In this document: piece by piece, positions 8,894 through 16,760 of the stretch
Layout of the letters: each line of letters begins with the position of its first letter
Numbering within the stretch: position 1 is the first letter of the stretch
Origin: Ancylobacter novellus
GTDB taxonomy: Bacteria > Pseudomonadota > Alphaproteobacteria > Rhizobiales > Xanthobacteraceae
NCBI GenBank assembly: GCA_003241485.1
Contig: QFQD01000004.1
Coordinates: 1-64,000, forward strand
DNA: 64,000 nucleotides
Reading direction: 5' to 3'
Position numbers and translations under genes: made by a program
Notes under the pieces: generated by a model
The model's input: only the letters and a program-made list of their open reading frames with translations
Database searches by the model: none
What the model was told of the DNA's origin: nothing

Positions 8894-10909
8894 ATGACCG
8901 AGTCACCGACCATCGAGCCGAGCTTCCTTCTGGGCCGGTTTACCCTCGAAGCCATTCCCTACCATGAGCCGATCCTGGTCGGGACCTTCATCGTCGTCGC
9001 CCTTGGCGGCATCGCGGTGCTGGGGGCGCTGACCTATTTCCGCCTGTGGGGCTATCTCTGGCGCGAGTGGTTCACCAGCGTCGACCACAAGAAGATCGGC
9101 ATCATGTACATGGTGCTCGGCGTCATCATGCTGCTGCGCGGCTTTGCCGACGCGGTGATGATGCGCGCCCAGCAGGTGCTGGCCTTCGGCGGCTCGGAGG
9201 GCTACCTGCCGCCCCATCACTACGACCAGATCTTCACCGCCCACGGCGTCATCATGATCTTCTTCGTGGCCATGCCGATGGTCACCGGGCTGATGAACTT
9301 CGTGGTGCCGCTGCAGATCGGCGCGCGCGACGTCTCCTTCCCGTTCCTGAACAATTTCTCGTTCTGGATGACGGTGTCGGGTGCGGTGCTGGTCATGAGC
9401 TCGCTCTTCGTCGGCGAGTTCGCCAAGACCGGCTGGCTGGCCTACCCCCCGCTCTCGGGCATCGGCTACAGTCCCTATGTCGGCGTGGACTATTACATCT
9501 GGGCGCTGCAGATCGCGGGCGTCGGGACACTGCTCTCGGGCGTCAACCTGATCTGTACCATCGTCAAGATGCGCGCCCCCGGCATGACCATGATGAAGAT
9601 GCCGGTCTTCACCTGGACGGCGCTGTGCACCAACGTGCTGATCGTCGCCGCCTTCCCGGTGCTGACGGCGGTGCTGGCCCTGCTCGCGGCCGACCGCTAT
9701 CTCGGCTTCAACTTCTTCACGAACGACTTCGGCGGCAACCCGATGATGTACGTGAACCTGATCTGGATCTGGGGCCACCCGGAGGTCTACATCCTCATCC
9801 TGCCGGCCTTCGGCATCTTCTCCGAGGTGACCTCGACCTTCGCCGGCAAGCGGCTGTTCGGCTACACCTCGATGGTCTACGCCACGGTGGTCATCACCAT
9901 CCTGTCCTACCTCGTCTGGCTGCACCACTTCTTCACGATGGGTTCGGGCGCCAGCGTGAACTCGTTCTTCGGCATCACCACGATGATCATCTCGATCCCG
10001 ACGGGCGCGAAGATGTTCAACTGGCTGTTCACGATGTATCGCGGCCGCATCCGCTTCGAGCTGCCGATGATGTACACGATCGCCTTCATGCTGACTTTCG
10101 TGATCGGCGGCATGACCGGCGTGCTGCTGGCGGTGCCGCCGGCCGACTTCGTGCTCCACAACTCGCTGTTCCTGATCGCGCATTTCCACAACGTGATCAT
10201 CGGCGGTGTGCTGTTCGGCCTGTTCGCCGGCATCGCCTTCTGGTTCCCCAAGGCGTTCGGCTTCAAGCTCGACCCGTTCTGGGGCAAGATGTCGTTCTGG
10301 TTCTGGGTGGTGGGCTTCTACTTCGCCTTCATGCCGCTCTATGTGCTGGGGCTGATGGGCGTGACGCGGCGCCTGCGCGTGTTCGACGACCCTTCGCTGC
10401 ACATCTGGTTCATCATCGCGGCCTTCGGCGCCTTCCTCATCGCCTGCGGCATCGGCTCGTTCCTCATCCAGATCGGCGTGAGCATCAAGAACCGCGAGAA
10501 GCTGCGCGACACGACGGGCGACCCGTGGAACGCGCGCACGCTGGAATGGGCGACCTCGTCGCCGCCGCCGGACTACAATTTCGCCTTCACCCCGGTAGTG
10601 CACGACCTCGACGCGTGGTGGGACATGAAGCAGCACGGCGCCACGCGCCCGCTGACCGGCTTCAAGGCCATCCACATGCCGCGCAACACCGGCGCGGGCG
10701 TGATCCTGGCGGGGCTGAGCTTCGTGCTCGGCTTCGCGCTGGTCTGGTATGTGTGGTGGCTGGCCGCGATCGCCTTCGTGGGGCTCATCGCCACCGCGAT
10801 CGGCCACACCTTCAACTATGACCGCGACTTCGACATTCCCGCTGCCGATGTCGCCCGGACCGAGGACGCGCGCACCGCGCTGCTCGCCAATGCGCAGGTG
10901 AAGGCATGA
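8894..10909 (+). CDS. cyoB: Cytochrome bo3 ubiquinol oxidase subunit I
   Basis: A 671-residue heme-copper oxidase subunit I. Visible landmarks: the VDHKKIG loop, the low-spin heme His in F-T-A-H-G-V-I-M, the GHPEVYI motif holding the CuB His and its cross-linked Tyr, the HHFFTMG pair of CuB histidines, and AHFHNVIIGG with the high-spin and low-spin heme ligands. It reduces oxygen to water at the heme o3-CuB centre and pumps protons with electrons from ubiquinol. Its stop codon overlaps the cyoC start by four bases (ATGA), indicating translational coupling. Confidence 0.97.
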   Translation: MTESPTIEPSFLLGRFTLEAIPYHEPILVGTFIVVALGGIAVLGALTYFRLWGYLWREWFTSVDHKKIGIMYMVLGVIMLLRGFADAVMMRAQQVLAFGGSEGYLPPHHYDQIFTAHGVIMIFFVAMPMVTGLMNFVVPLQIGARDVSFPFLNNFSFWMTVSGAVLVMSSLFVGEFAKTGWLAYPPLSGIGYSPYVGVDYYIWALQIAGVGTLLSGVNLICTIVKMRAPGMTMMKMPVFTWTALCTNVLIVAAFPVLTAVLALLAADRYLGFNFFTNDFGGNPMMYVNLIWIWGHPEVYILILPAFGIFSEVTSTFAGKRLFGYTSMVYATVVITILSYLVWLHHFFTMGSGASVNSFFGITTMIISIPTGAKMFNWLFTMYRGRIRFELPMMYTIAFMLTFVIGGMTGVLLAVPPADFVLHNSLFLIAHFHNVIIGGVLFGLFAGIAFWFPKAFGFKLDPFWGKMSFWFWVVGFYFAFMPLYVLGLMGVTRRLRVFDDPSLHIWFIIAAFGAFLIACGIGSFLIQIGVSIKNREKLRDTTGDPWNARTLEWATSSPPPDYNFAFTPVVHDLDAWWDMKQHGATRPLTGFKAIHMPRNTGAGVILAGLSFVLGFALVWYVWWLAAIAFVGLIATAIGHTFNYDRDFDIPAADVARTEDARTALLANAQVKA

Positions 10910-11532
10910 GCGCCGCCGTGACCACCGCCAGCCCGGCGCCCGTTTTCTACGTGAGCGACGAGCATCCCCATCCGGAAGGCCACAGCACCTCGCTGGGCTT
11001 CTGGATCTACCTGATGAGCGACTGCCTCATCTTCGCGTCGCTGTTCGCGGTGTATGGCGTGCTTGGCGGCAGCTTCGCCGCGGGCCCCGGCCCGCGCGAG
11101 CTGTTCGACCTTAACCTCGTCGCGCTCAACACCTCGATGCTGCTGTTCTCCTCCATCACCTATGGCTTCGCCATGCTGACGATGGAGAAGGACCGCAAGG
11201 GCGCGACGCTGGCCTGGCTCGCCATTACCGGCCTGTTCGGCCTCGCCTTCCTCTCGATCGAACTCTACGAGTTTCACCACCTCATTTCCGAGGGCGCCAC
11301 GCCCCAGCGCAGCGCGTTCCTGTCGGCCTTCTTCGCGCTGGTCGGCACGCACGGCCTGCACGTCACCTTCGGCACCATCTGGCTGGTCACGCTGATGGTG
11401 CAGGTCACCCGGCGCGGGCTGGTGGTGGCGAACAAGCGCCGGCTGATGTGCCTGTCCATGTTCTGGCACTTCCTCGACGTGGTCTGGATCGGCGTCTTCA
11501 CCTTCGTGTACCTGATGGGAGTGCTGCGATGA
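10906..11532 (+). CDS. cyoC: Cytochrome bo3 ubiquinol oxidase subunit III
   Basis: A 208-residue membrane protein with five predicted helices, the usual CyoC size. The G-F-W-I-Y-L-M-S-D-C-L-I-F-A-S-L-F-A segment, the conserved Glu in S-I-E-L-Y-E-F, and the G-T-H-G-L-H-V-T-F-G motif identify the COX3/CyoC family. It stabilises subunit I in the oxidase complex. It overlaps cyoB and cyoD by four bases at each end, so the four genes are made as one coupled unit. Confidence 0.95.
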   Translation: MSAAVTTASPAPVFYVSDEHPHPEGHSTSLGFWIYLMSDCLIFASLFAVYGVLGGSFAAGPGPRELFDLNLVALNTSMLLFSSITYGFAMLTMEKDRKGATLAWLAITGLFGLAFLSIELYEFHHLISEGATPQRSAFLSAFFALVGTHGLHVTFGTIWLVTLMVQVTRRGLVVANKRRLMCLSMFWHFLDVVWIGVFTFVYLMGVLR

Positions 11533-11951
11533 GCGCGCACGACACCGCCGCCGCCCACGGGCAAGACGTGCACGGGCAAGACGTGCACGGGCATGACGCG
11601 CACGACACGCACGGTTCCGGCGAGGCGCACGGTTCGCTCCGTGGCTATCTCACCGGCTTCGTGCTCTCGGTCATCCTCACCGCCATTCCGTTCTGGCTGG
11701 TGATGAGCGGCGCGCTCGGCAGCACGACCGCCACGGCGCTCGCCATCATGGGCCTCGCCGTGGTGCAGATCGTGGTGCACATGGTGTACTTCCTGCACAT
11801 GAACTTCCGCTCGGAAGGCGGCTGGACCATGCTGGCGCTGGCCTTCACGCTGATCCTGGTGGTCATCACGCTCGCCGGGTCGCTGTGGGTGATGTACCAC
11901 CTCAACACCAACATGATGCCCGGCGCCCACGACATGCGGCGCATGCTGTGA
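11529..11951 (+). CDS. cyoD: Cytochrome bo3 ubiquinol oxidase subunit IV, His-rich N-terminus
   Basis: A 140-residue protein. About residues 38-140 match CyoD with three helices and the H-M-V-Y-F-L-H-M-N segment. The first ~37 residues are His/Asp/Gly-rich, built from an H-G-Q-D-V pentapeptide present twice exactly and then in a degenerate form; E. coli CyoD has no such repeat that I recall. The ATG overlaps the cyoC TGA, and the TGA overlaps the GTG start of the SURF1 gene. Function: assembly and stability of the CuB site in subunit I. The His-rich tail could bind metal, but that is speculation. Confidence 0.93.
   Translation: MSAHDTAAAHGQDVHGQDVHGHDAHDTHGSGEAHGSLRGYLTGFVLSVILTAIPFWLVMSGALGSTTATALAIMGLAVVQIVVHMVYFLHMNFRSEGGWTMLALAFTLILVVITLAGSLWVMYHLNTNMMPGAHDMRRML
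11556..11600 (+). repeat. Three tandem 15-bp units inside cyoD
   Basis: Unit cacgggcaagacgtg occurs at 11556-11570 and 11571-11585 without mismatch and again, degenerate, at 11586-11600. Each unit is in frame and codes for H-G-Q-D-V or H-G-H-D-A. The copy number could change by slippage without breaking the frame. Confidence 0.9.
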
Positions 11952-12697
11952 GCCGGCCGCCCGTCCGGGCGCGGGGGAAAAGGGTGAGGCTGGCGGCCCC
12001 GTCGCGGCGGGCGAGGGGGCTGCTTCTCGCCTTGTGTGCGCTGTTCACGGTCGTCTTCGCCGGTCTCGGCGTCTGGCAGGTGCAGCGGCTGTTCTGGAAG
12101 CTGGATCTCATCGCGCGCGTCGAGGCGCGCCTTGCGGCGGATCCCGCCGAGCCGCCGGCGCCCGCCGCCTTCACGGCGGATGACGAATATCGCCGCGTCG
12201 CGTTGACCGGGCAATTCCTCAACGATCGCGAGACGCTGGTGCAGGCGGTCACCGAGCTGGGCGGCGGTTTCTGGGTGATGACGCCCTTCGTGACCACGCG
12301 CGGTTTCATCGTGCTGGTCAATCGCGGTTTCGTGCCGCCGGAAGGCCGCGCGCCGGCAAGCCGGGCGGAAGGCCAGATCGAGGGCGAGACGCGCCTCGTC
12401 GGTCTCGTGCGGTTGAGCGAGCCGGGTGGTGGCTTTCTGCGCAGCAACGATCCCGCCCATGAGCGCTGGTTCTCGCGCGACGTCGATGCCATCGCCGAGG
12501 CGCGCGGGCTGGAGCAGCTTGTCTCCGTCGCGCCCTATTTCGTCGATGCGGACGCGACGCCAGTGCCTGGCGGCTCGCCGGTCGGCGGCCTGACGGTGGT
12601 GCGCTTTTCCAATAACCACCTCGTCTATGCGCTGACCTGGTTCGCGCTGGCCGCGATGTGCGTCGGGGCGGCTGTTCTGGTGTGGCGGCGCGGCTGA
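11948..12697 (+). CDS. SURF1-family oxidase assembly protein
   Basis: A 249-residue protein with a helix near each terminus (about 20-40 and 222-244) flanking a periplasmic domain, the SURF1/Shy1 layout. The G-V-W-Q-V-Q-R-L-F-W-K segment after helix 1, V-N-R-G-F-V-P in the middle and F-S-N-N-H-L-V-Y-A-L-T-W-F at the end are the family signatures. The GTG start overlaps the cyoD stop (GTGA), so it is translationally coupled to the oxidase. In alphaproteobacteria SURF1-like proteins help insert heme into terminal oxidases. No cyoE heme o synthase gene lies nearby. Confidence 0.9.
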   Translation: MSRPPVRARGKRVRLAAPSRRARGLLLALCALFTVVFAGLGVWQVQRLFWKLDLIARVEARLAADPAEPPAPAAFTADDEYRRVALTGQFLNDRETLVQAVTELGGGFWVMTPFVTTRGFIVLVNRGFVPPEGRAPASRAEGQIEGETRLVGLVRLSEPGGGFLRSNDPAHERWFSRDVDAIAEARGLEQLVSVAPYFVDADATPVPGGSPVGGLTVVRFSNNHLVYALTWFALAAMCVGAAVLVWRRG

Positions 12698-12744
12698 ATT
12701 CTCGACAAGGCTGGTTTTCGCCCGTCTATGCCATATCCCGGTAC

Positions 12745-12776
12745 TTCCAGTTGCAGAGATCGCATTCTGCACTGGA
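12745..12776. repeat. Stem-loop in the SURF1 / DctP-like spacer
   Basis: TTCCAGTTGCAGA (12745-12757) pairs with TCTGCACTGGAA (12765-12776) with one bulged base and a short loop. No T-tract follows, so it is not a textbook terminator; it may still end or process the cyo-SURF1 message. Confidence 0.5.
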
Positions 12777-12811
12777 AACCGGCCACACTTGCGGTAACAG
12801 TTGAGGACTGA

Positions 12812-12831
12812 CTCACGTCATTCGGCGTGAG
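12812..12831. promoter_or_regulatory. Inverted repeat upstream of the DctP-like gene
   Basis: CTCACG (12812-12817) and CGTGAG (12826-12831) form a perfect 6-bp inverted repeat with an 8-base spacer, 38 bases before the ATG. It may be an operator or a leader hairpin; no regulator gene lies next to it. Confidence 0.3.
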
Positions 12832-12868
12832 GGCTCGCGCGGGGCGGGTCGCGCGTGGAGGCGGGCGG

Positions 12869-13981
12869 ATGAAAAAGCCGCGTGTCGGCCGTGCTGTGAT
12901 GAGGCGGCTTTTGGCGGCGCCGCGCGCCGCGCTGCTGGCGGTGATCGCCTGTGTGCTCGCCGGGGCGCCGGCACTGGCGCAGCAAGCGGCGGCGGCGGAC
13001 AGCGAGCGGGTTCAGTTGCAGATCGTCGGCGGGCTGGCCGGGGTCACGCAGTACACCAAGTTTGAAAAGCCCTTCTGGGAAAGCGAGATCACCGCACGTT
13101 CGGGCGGGCGCATCACCGCGGCCATCCGCCCGCGCGATGGCGGCGGGCTGCGCGAGGGGGAGATGCTGCAGCTCATGCGGCTCGGCGTGGTGCCGTTCGG
13201 CACGGCGAGCAGCTCTCTGGTGGCCGGCGACGAGCCGGAGCTGAACATCTTCGACCTGCCCATCCTCAATCCGGACATGGAAACGCTCCGGCGCACCGTC
13301 ACGCTGCTGCGCGGTCATCTGAGCGAGCTGCTGCGCACGCGCTACGACATCGAGCTGCTCGGCGTCTATGTCTATCCCGCGCAGGTGATCTATTGCGCCA
13401 AGCCGTTCTCCGGTCTTGGCGATCTTGCCGGGCGCACGGTGCGCACCTCCTCGGTCGGCCAGTCCGAGCTGATGAAGGCGCTGGGCGCCGTGCCGGTGCC
13501 AACTCCGTTCTCGGAAATCGTCGCGTCCCTGCGCAACGGGGTGGTGGAGTGCGCCATTACCGGAACGCTGAGCGGCTTCGAGATCGGCATCCCCGGGGTG
13601 GCCTCGCATGTGCATACGATGGCCATCAGCTGGGCCGTGTCGTTCTTCGGCGCCAACCTGACGGCTTGGAATGCGCTTCCTCCCGATCTGCGGGAAATCA
13701 TCCGCACCGGCGTCGCCGATCTGGAGCAGCGCATCTGGCAGCAGGCGGAAGCCGATACGGCACGGGGCCTCGCCTGCAATACGGGAGCGGAACGGTGTGG
13801 AAATGCGCCGCCGGGAACGATGACGCTGGTGCCGAGTTCAACGTCCGACGAGGAGCGCCGGCAGAAACTGCTCGCGGAGGTAGTGTTGCCACGCTGGATC
13901 GAACGTTGCGGCACGCCCTGTGCCAATGTGTGGAACACCTATCTCGCCCCCGCCTATGGCTTCCGGGCCAAGACCGAATGA
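12869..13981 (+). CDS. TRAP-type (DctP-like) periplasmic solute-binding protein, orphan
   Basis: A 370-residue protein with a cleavable signal peptide ending near A-L-A-Q. A GGAGG at 12857-12861 sets the ATG at 12869. The body follows the DctP fold: F-W-E-S-E-I at the start, the conserved Arg in G-R-T-V-R-T-S-S (ligand carboxylate contact in this family), then P-F-S-E-I-V-A-S-L-R-N-G-V-V-E-C-A. No DctQ or DctM membrane genes are present. Instead a membrane PAS-GGDEF-EAL gene starts 30 bases downstream, so the protein may act as a ligand sensor for that enzyme rather than for uptake. The extra Cys residues near the C-terminus (C-N-T-G-A-E-R-C and C-G-T-P-C) may form disulphides. Confidence 0.82.
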   Translation: MKKPRVGRAVMRRLLAAPRAALLAVIACVLAGAPALAQQAAAADSERVQLQIVGGLAGVTQYTKFEKPFWESEITARSGGRITAAIRPRDGGGLREGEMLQLMRLGVVPFGTASSSLVAGDEPELNIFDLPILNPDMETLRRTVTLLRGHLSELLRTRYDIELLGVYVYPAQVIYCAKPFSGLGDLAGRTVRTSSVGQSELMKALGAVPVPTPFSEIVASLRNGVVECAITGTLSGFEIGIPGVASHVHTMAISWAVSFFGANLTAWNALPPDLREIIRTGVADLEQRIWQQAEADTARGLACNTGAERCGNAPPGTMTLVPSSTSDEERRQKLLAEVVLPRWIERCGTPCANVWNTYLAPAYGFRAKTE

Positions 13982-14010
13982 CCCTCCTCCATGCCAGTCG
14001 ATAGCCATCG

Positions 14011-16695
14011 ATGATCCGGCACCGCATACAGCTCGCCATTATCGCGGGCACCGTCGCCATCGTCTTGATGGTGATCGGTGGCACTGCGATCCTGCTCGAC
14101 CGCGGGGAGCGGGCGGCGATGCTGGTGGCGCGGCAGACGCTGGAGCGTGACGGTGAGGCGGTGGAGATCGCACTCAGCCGGCAATTGCTGCAGGTGCATG
14201 GCGCGCTCGCCAGCCTGCCCGCCCTGTTCAAGGCGGCAAACGCTTCGCCGCAATCGGCCGAGAGCGCGACGGAGATCCTGCGCGGCATTAATTTCCAGAC
14301 CCTGGCTTATCGCGACCTGATGCTCGTCGGGCCGGACGGCAAGGTTCTCGCCTCGGCCCGGCCGAGAAGCCGGACCACCCCGCTGCCTTTCGACACGACG
14401 AGCCTGCGCCAGGCGCTCACCGGGCTGGTCGGCCCGATACGCAATCCCGTCACCGGCGACTGGTCGCTCTATGTTGCGCGCGCGATTCCCGAGTGGAACG
14501 GCATCACGCCGGTGGCCGAGGTGCCGCTACCCACGCTCATGCGGCTGCTGGCGGAGACGGGCATCGATCCGGACGTGCGGATAGAGCTGGAGCGCCCGGA
14601 CGGGCAGCTTATCGCCGCTGTACCGCATGACGAGATCCATACCGGCCGGATCGGTCCGGACAATTTCGCGACGCGTCCGGCGGACGGGCGTGCGTTTCTC
14701 CTGCCCTCGTCCGGGCCGGAGGGGCCGGACCTTGCCGTGGTGCGTGCCTCGCTCTCCGGTGAGGTGCGCGTGGTGCTCATTGTCAGTGTCGAGGTCGCGC
14801 TGGCCAACTGGCGCCTCGACCGTGACCGCATCGTCGCCGCGGCCGGGATCGGCGCGCTGCTGCTCATCGCCTTTTCCGGCGCGCTGCTGGTGGCGCTGCG
14901 CCAGCGCGAGAAGGCCGAGGCCCAGCGCACGCGGTCGGCGACCGTGCTGCGCAACGCGATCGAAGCCATGTCCGATGGCTTCGTGATGTGGGACGAGCAG
15001 GACCGTCTGGTGACCTGCAACCAGCAGTTCCGCAATCTCTACGCGCCGACCGCGCCGCTGATGAAGGTAGGTGCGCGCTTTGAGGACATCGTGCGGCAGG
15101 GCGTGGCCGCGGGGCTTTATCCCGATACGTCGGCGGATATGGAATCGGTCGTCGCCGAGATGGTCGCCTTCCACCGACAGGGCGAGGGCTCGGCCGAGCG
15201 CCAGCTCGCGGATGGCCGGTGGATACTGGTGCGCGAGCGGCCGACCAGCGATGGCGGCATTGTCGGCATCCGCACCGACATCACGCCGCTCAAGGCGGCG
15301 CTGGCGGAGCTTGCGGAGGCGAACCGGCGCGCCAACGAAGCGACGGCGGAAGCGCGACGGCAGAATGCCGCGCTGGTCGAGCGCGAGAGCCGCATCCGCT
15401 ATCTCGCCCATCATGACCATCTTACCCGTCTGCCCAACCGCGTGCTGCTGCGTGAGCGCATCGAGACCGCCTTGCGAACCGCCGGCGAGCAGGGCGCGCG
15501 CGTCGCGCTGCTTTATCTCGATCTCGACCGCTTCAAGGACATCAACGACACGCTGGGCCACCCGATCGGCGATGCGCTGCTGCGCATGACGGCCGAGCGG
15601 CTGAGCGGCTGCGTGAACGATGTCGAGCGGATCGCGCGGCTCGGGGGCGACGAATTCGCCGTGATCTGCGTGGCCCGACTCCAGCCCGACGAGGCGGAAC
15701 GGCTCAGCGAGCGCATCATCCGCACGCTCAGCGCGCCCTATCAGTTGCTGGGTCACACCATCACCTCCAGCGTCAGCGTCGGCATCGCGCTGGCCGACAG
15801 TGCCGACTGCGACGCCGACGTGCTGCTGAAGCAGGCCGACCTCGCGCTCTATCACGCCAAGGCGCAGGGGCGCGGCGTCTCCTGTCTCTTCGCGCCGGAG
15901 ATGGATGCGCGCCTGCGCGCGCGGCTGGAGATGCAGGCCGATCTGCGCGATGCGCTGGCGCGCGGGGAGTTCGAGCTGGCCTACCAGCCGATCTACGAGC
16001 TGGCGACCGAGCGGCTGTGCGGCTTCGAGGCGCTGCTGCGCTGGCGGCATCCGCGACACGGGGTCATCCTGCCCTCCGCCTTCGTTCCCCTGGCGGAGGA
16101 GATGCGGCTGATCGTGGGCATTGGTGCGTGGGTGCTCGACCGGGCGTGCAAGGACCTGGCGAAGATGCCCGCCGATCTGCACGTCTCGGTCAATCTGTCC
16201 CCGGTCCAGCTCGCCTCCGGCAACCTGGTGGAGACGGTGCAGTCCGCTCTGGACGCCGCCGGGCTCGACCCGCCGCGGCTGGAGCTGGAGATCGCCGAGA
16301 CCGCGCTGCTGCACAGCGAGCCGCGCAATATCGAGGTGCTGCGGCGCCTGAAGGATATTGGCGCGGCGATCGTGCTGGATGATTTCGGCTCGGGCTATTC
16401 GAGCCTCAGCCATTTGCGGTTCTTTCCGCTCAGCAAGATCAAGATCGACCGTTCTTTCGTGCGCGACATCACCGTGCGCGACGACAGCGTGGCGATCGTC
16501 ACCGCCATCGCCGCGCTGGCGCGCCGGCTCGGCATGCGCACCACGGCCGAAGGCGTGGAGACGGCCGAGCAATGGGAGATCGCCCGGCGCATCGGCTGCA
16601 CGGAGGCGCAGGGCTTTTTCCCCGGCCGCGCGCAGTCGCTCGATCTGGCGCTGGAGATCGCCGAAACCCGGCGGCGTCCGGCCAACCGGGCCTAG
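14011..16695 (+). CDS. Membrane PAS-GGDEF-EAL cyclic-di-GMP signalling protein
   Basis: An 894-residue protein: helix at ~8-30, a periplasmic sensor region ~31-280, a second helix ~285-305, a PAS region ~310-430 with N-A-I-E-A-M-S-D-G-F-V-M-W, a short coiled coil, a GGDEF domain with intact motif at 545-549, and an EAL domain with E673-A-L-L-R and D790-D-F-G-S-G. The RxxD inhibitory site five residues before GGDEF is not visible. Both synthesis and breakdown of c-di-GMP look chemically possible. The domain signature near the end reads E-A-Q-G-F-F-P-G-R, a mild change from the usual Q-G-Y. It follows the DctP-like gene by 30 bases, probably as one operon. Confidence 0.93.
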   Translation: MIRHRIQLAIIAGTVAIVLMVIGGTAILLDRGERAAMLVARQTLERDGEAVEIALSRQLLQVHGALASLPALFKAANASPQSAESATEILRGINFQTLAYRDLMLVGPDGKVLASARPRSRTTPLPFDTTSLRQALTGLVGPIRNPVTGDWSLYVARAIPEWNGITPVAEVPLPTLMRLLAETGIDPDVRIELERPDGQLIAAVPHDEIHTGRIGPDNFATRPADGRAFLLPSSGPEGPDLAVVRASLSGEVRVVLIVSVEVALANWRLDRDRIVAAAGIGALLLIAFSGALLVALRQREKAEAQRTRSATVLRNAIEAMSDGFVMWDEQDRLVTCNQQFRNLYAPTAPLMKVGARFEDIVRQGVAAGLYPDTSADMESVVAEMVAFHRQGEGSAERQLADGRWILVRERPTSDGGIVGIRTDITPLKAALAELAEANRRANEATAEARRQNAALVERESRIRYLAHHDHLTRLPNRVLLRERIETALRTAGEQGARVALLYLDLDRFKDINDTLGHPIGDALLRMTAERLSGCVNDVERIARLGGDEFAVICVARLQPDEAERLSERIIRTLSAPYQLLGHTITSSVSVGIALADSADCDADVLLKQADLALYHAKAQGRGVSCLFAPEMDARLRARLEMQADLRDALARGEFELAYQPIYELATERLCGFEALLRWRHPRHGVILPSAFVPLAEEMRLIVGIGAWVLDRACKDLAKMPADLHVSVNLSPVQLASGNLVETVQSALDAAGLDPPRLELEIAETALLHSEPRNIEVLRRLKDIGAAIVLDDFGSGYSSLSHLRFFPLSKIKIDRSFVRDITVRDDSVAIVTAIAALARRLGMRTTAEGVETAEQWEIARRIGCTEAQGFFPGRAQSLDLALEIAETRRRPANRA

Positions 16696-16760
16696 AGCAT
16701 TCTCAAGCCAAGCGGATCGCGGTTGGCGTGAAGAAAATGCGTCACAACAACAAGCTCTAG
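16692..16760. repeat. Nested palindromic element spanning two convergent stop codons
   Basis: CTAGAGC (16692-16698) and GCTCTAG (16754-16760) are perfect inverted termini. Inside are a near-match GCATTCTC/GAAAATGC pair and a GCCAA/TTGGC pair. The TAG stop of the GGDEF-EAL gene lies in the left arm and the TAG stop of the CoA-transferase gene on the other strand lies in the right arm. The sequence resembles interspersed elements I know from Rhizobiales genomes; it may act as a bidirectional terminator. Confidence 0.65.

Noticed and set aside
11556..11600. Tandem 15-bp repeats as a possible CRISPR or VNTR locus
   Set aside because: Units are contiguous without spacers and code in frame for the CyoD N-terminus; not CRISPR.
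12869..13981. A functional TRAP transporter operon
   Set aside because: No DctQ or DctM membrane subunit gene is found on either side.
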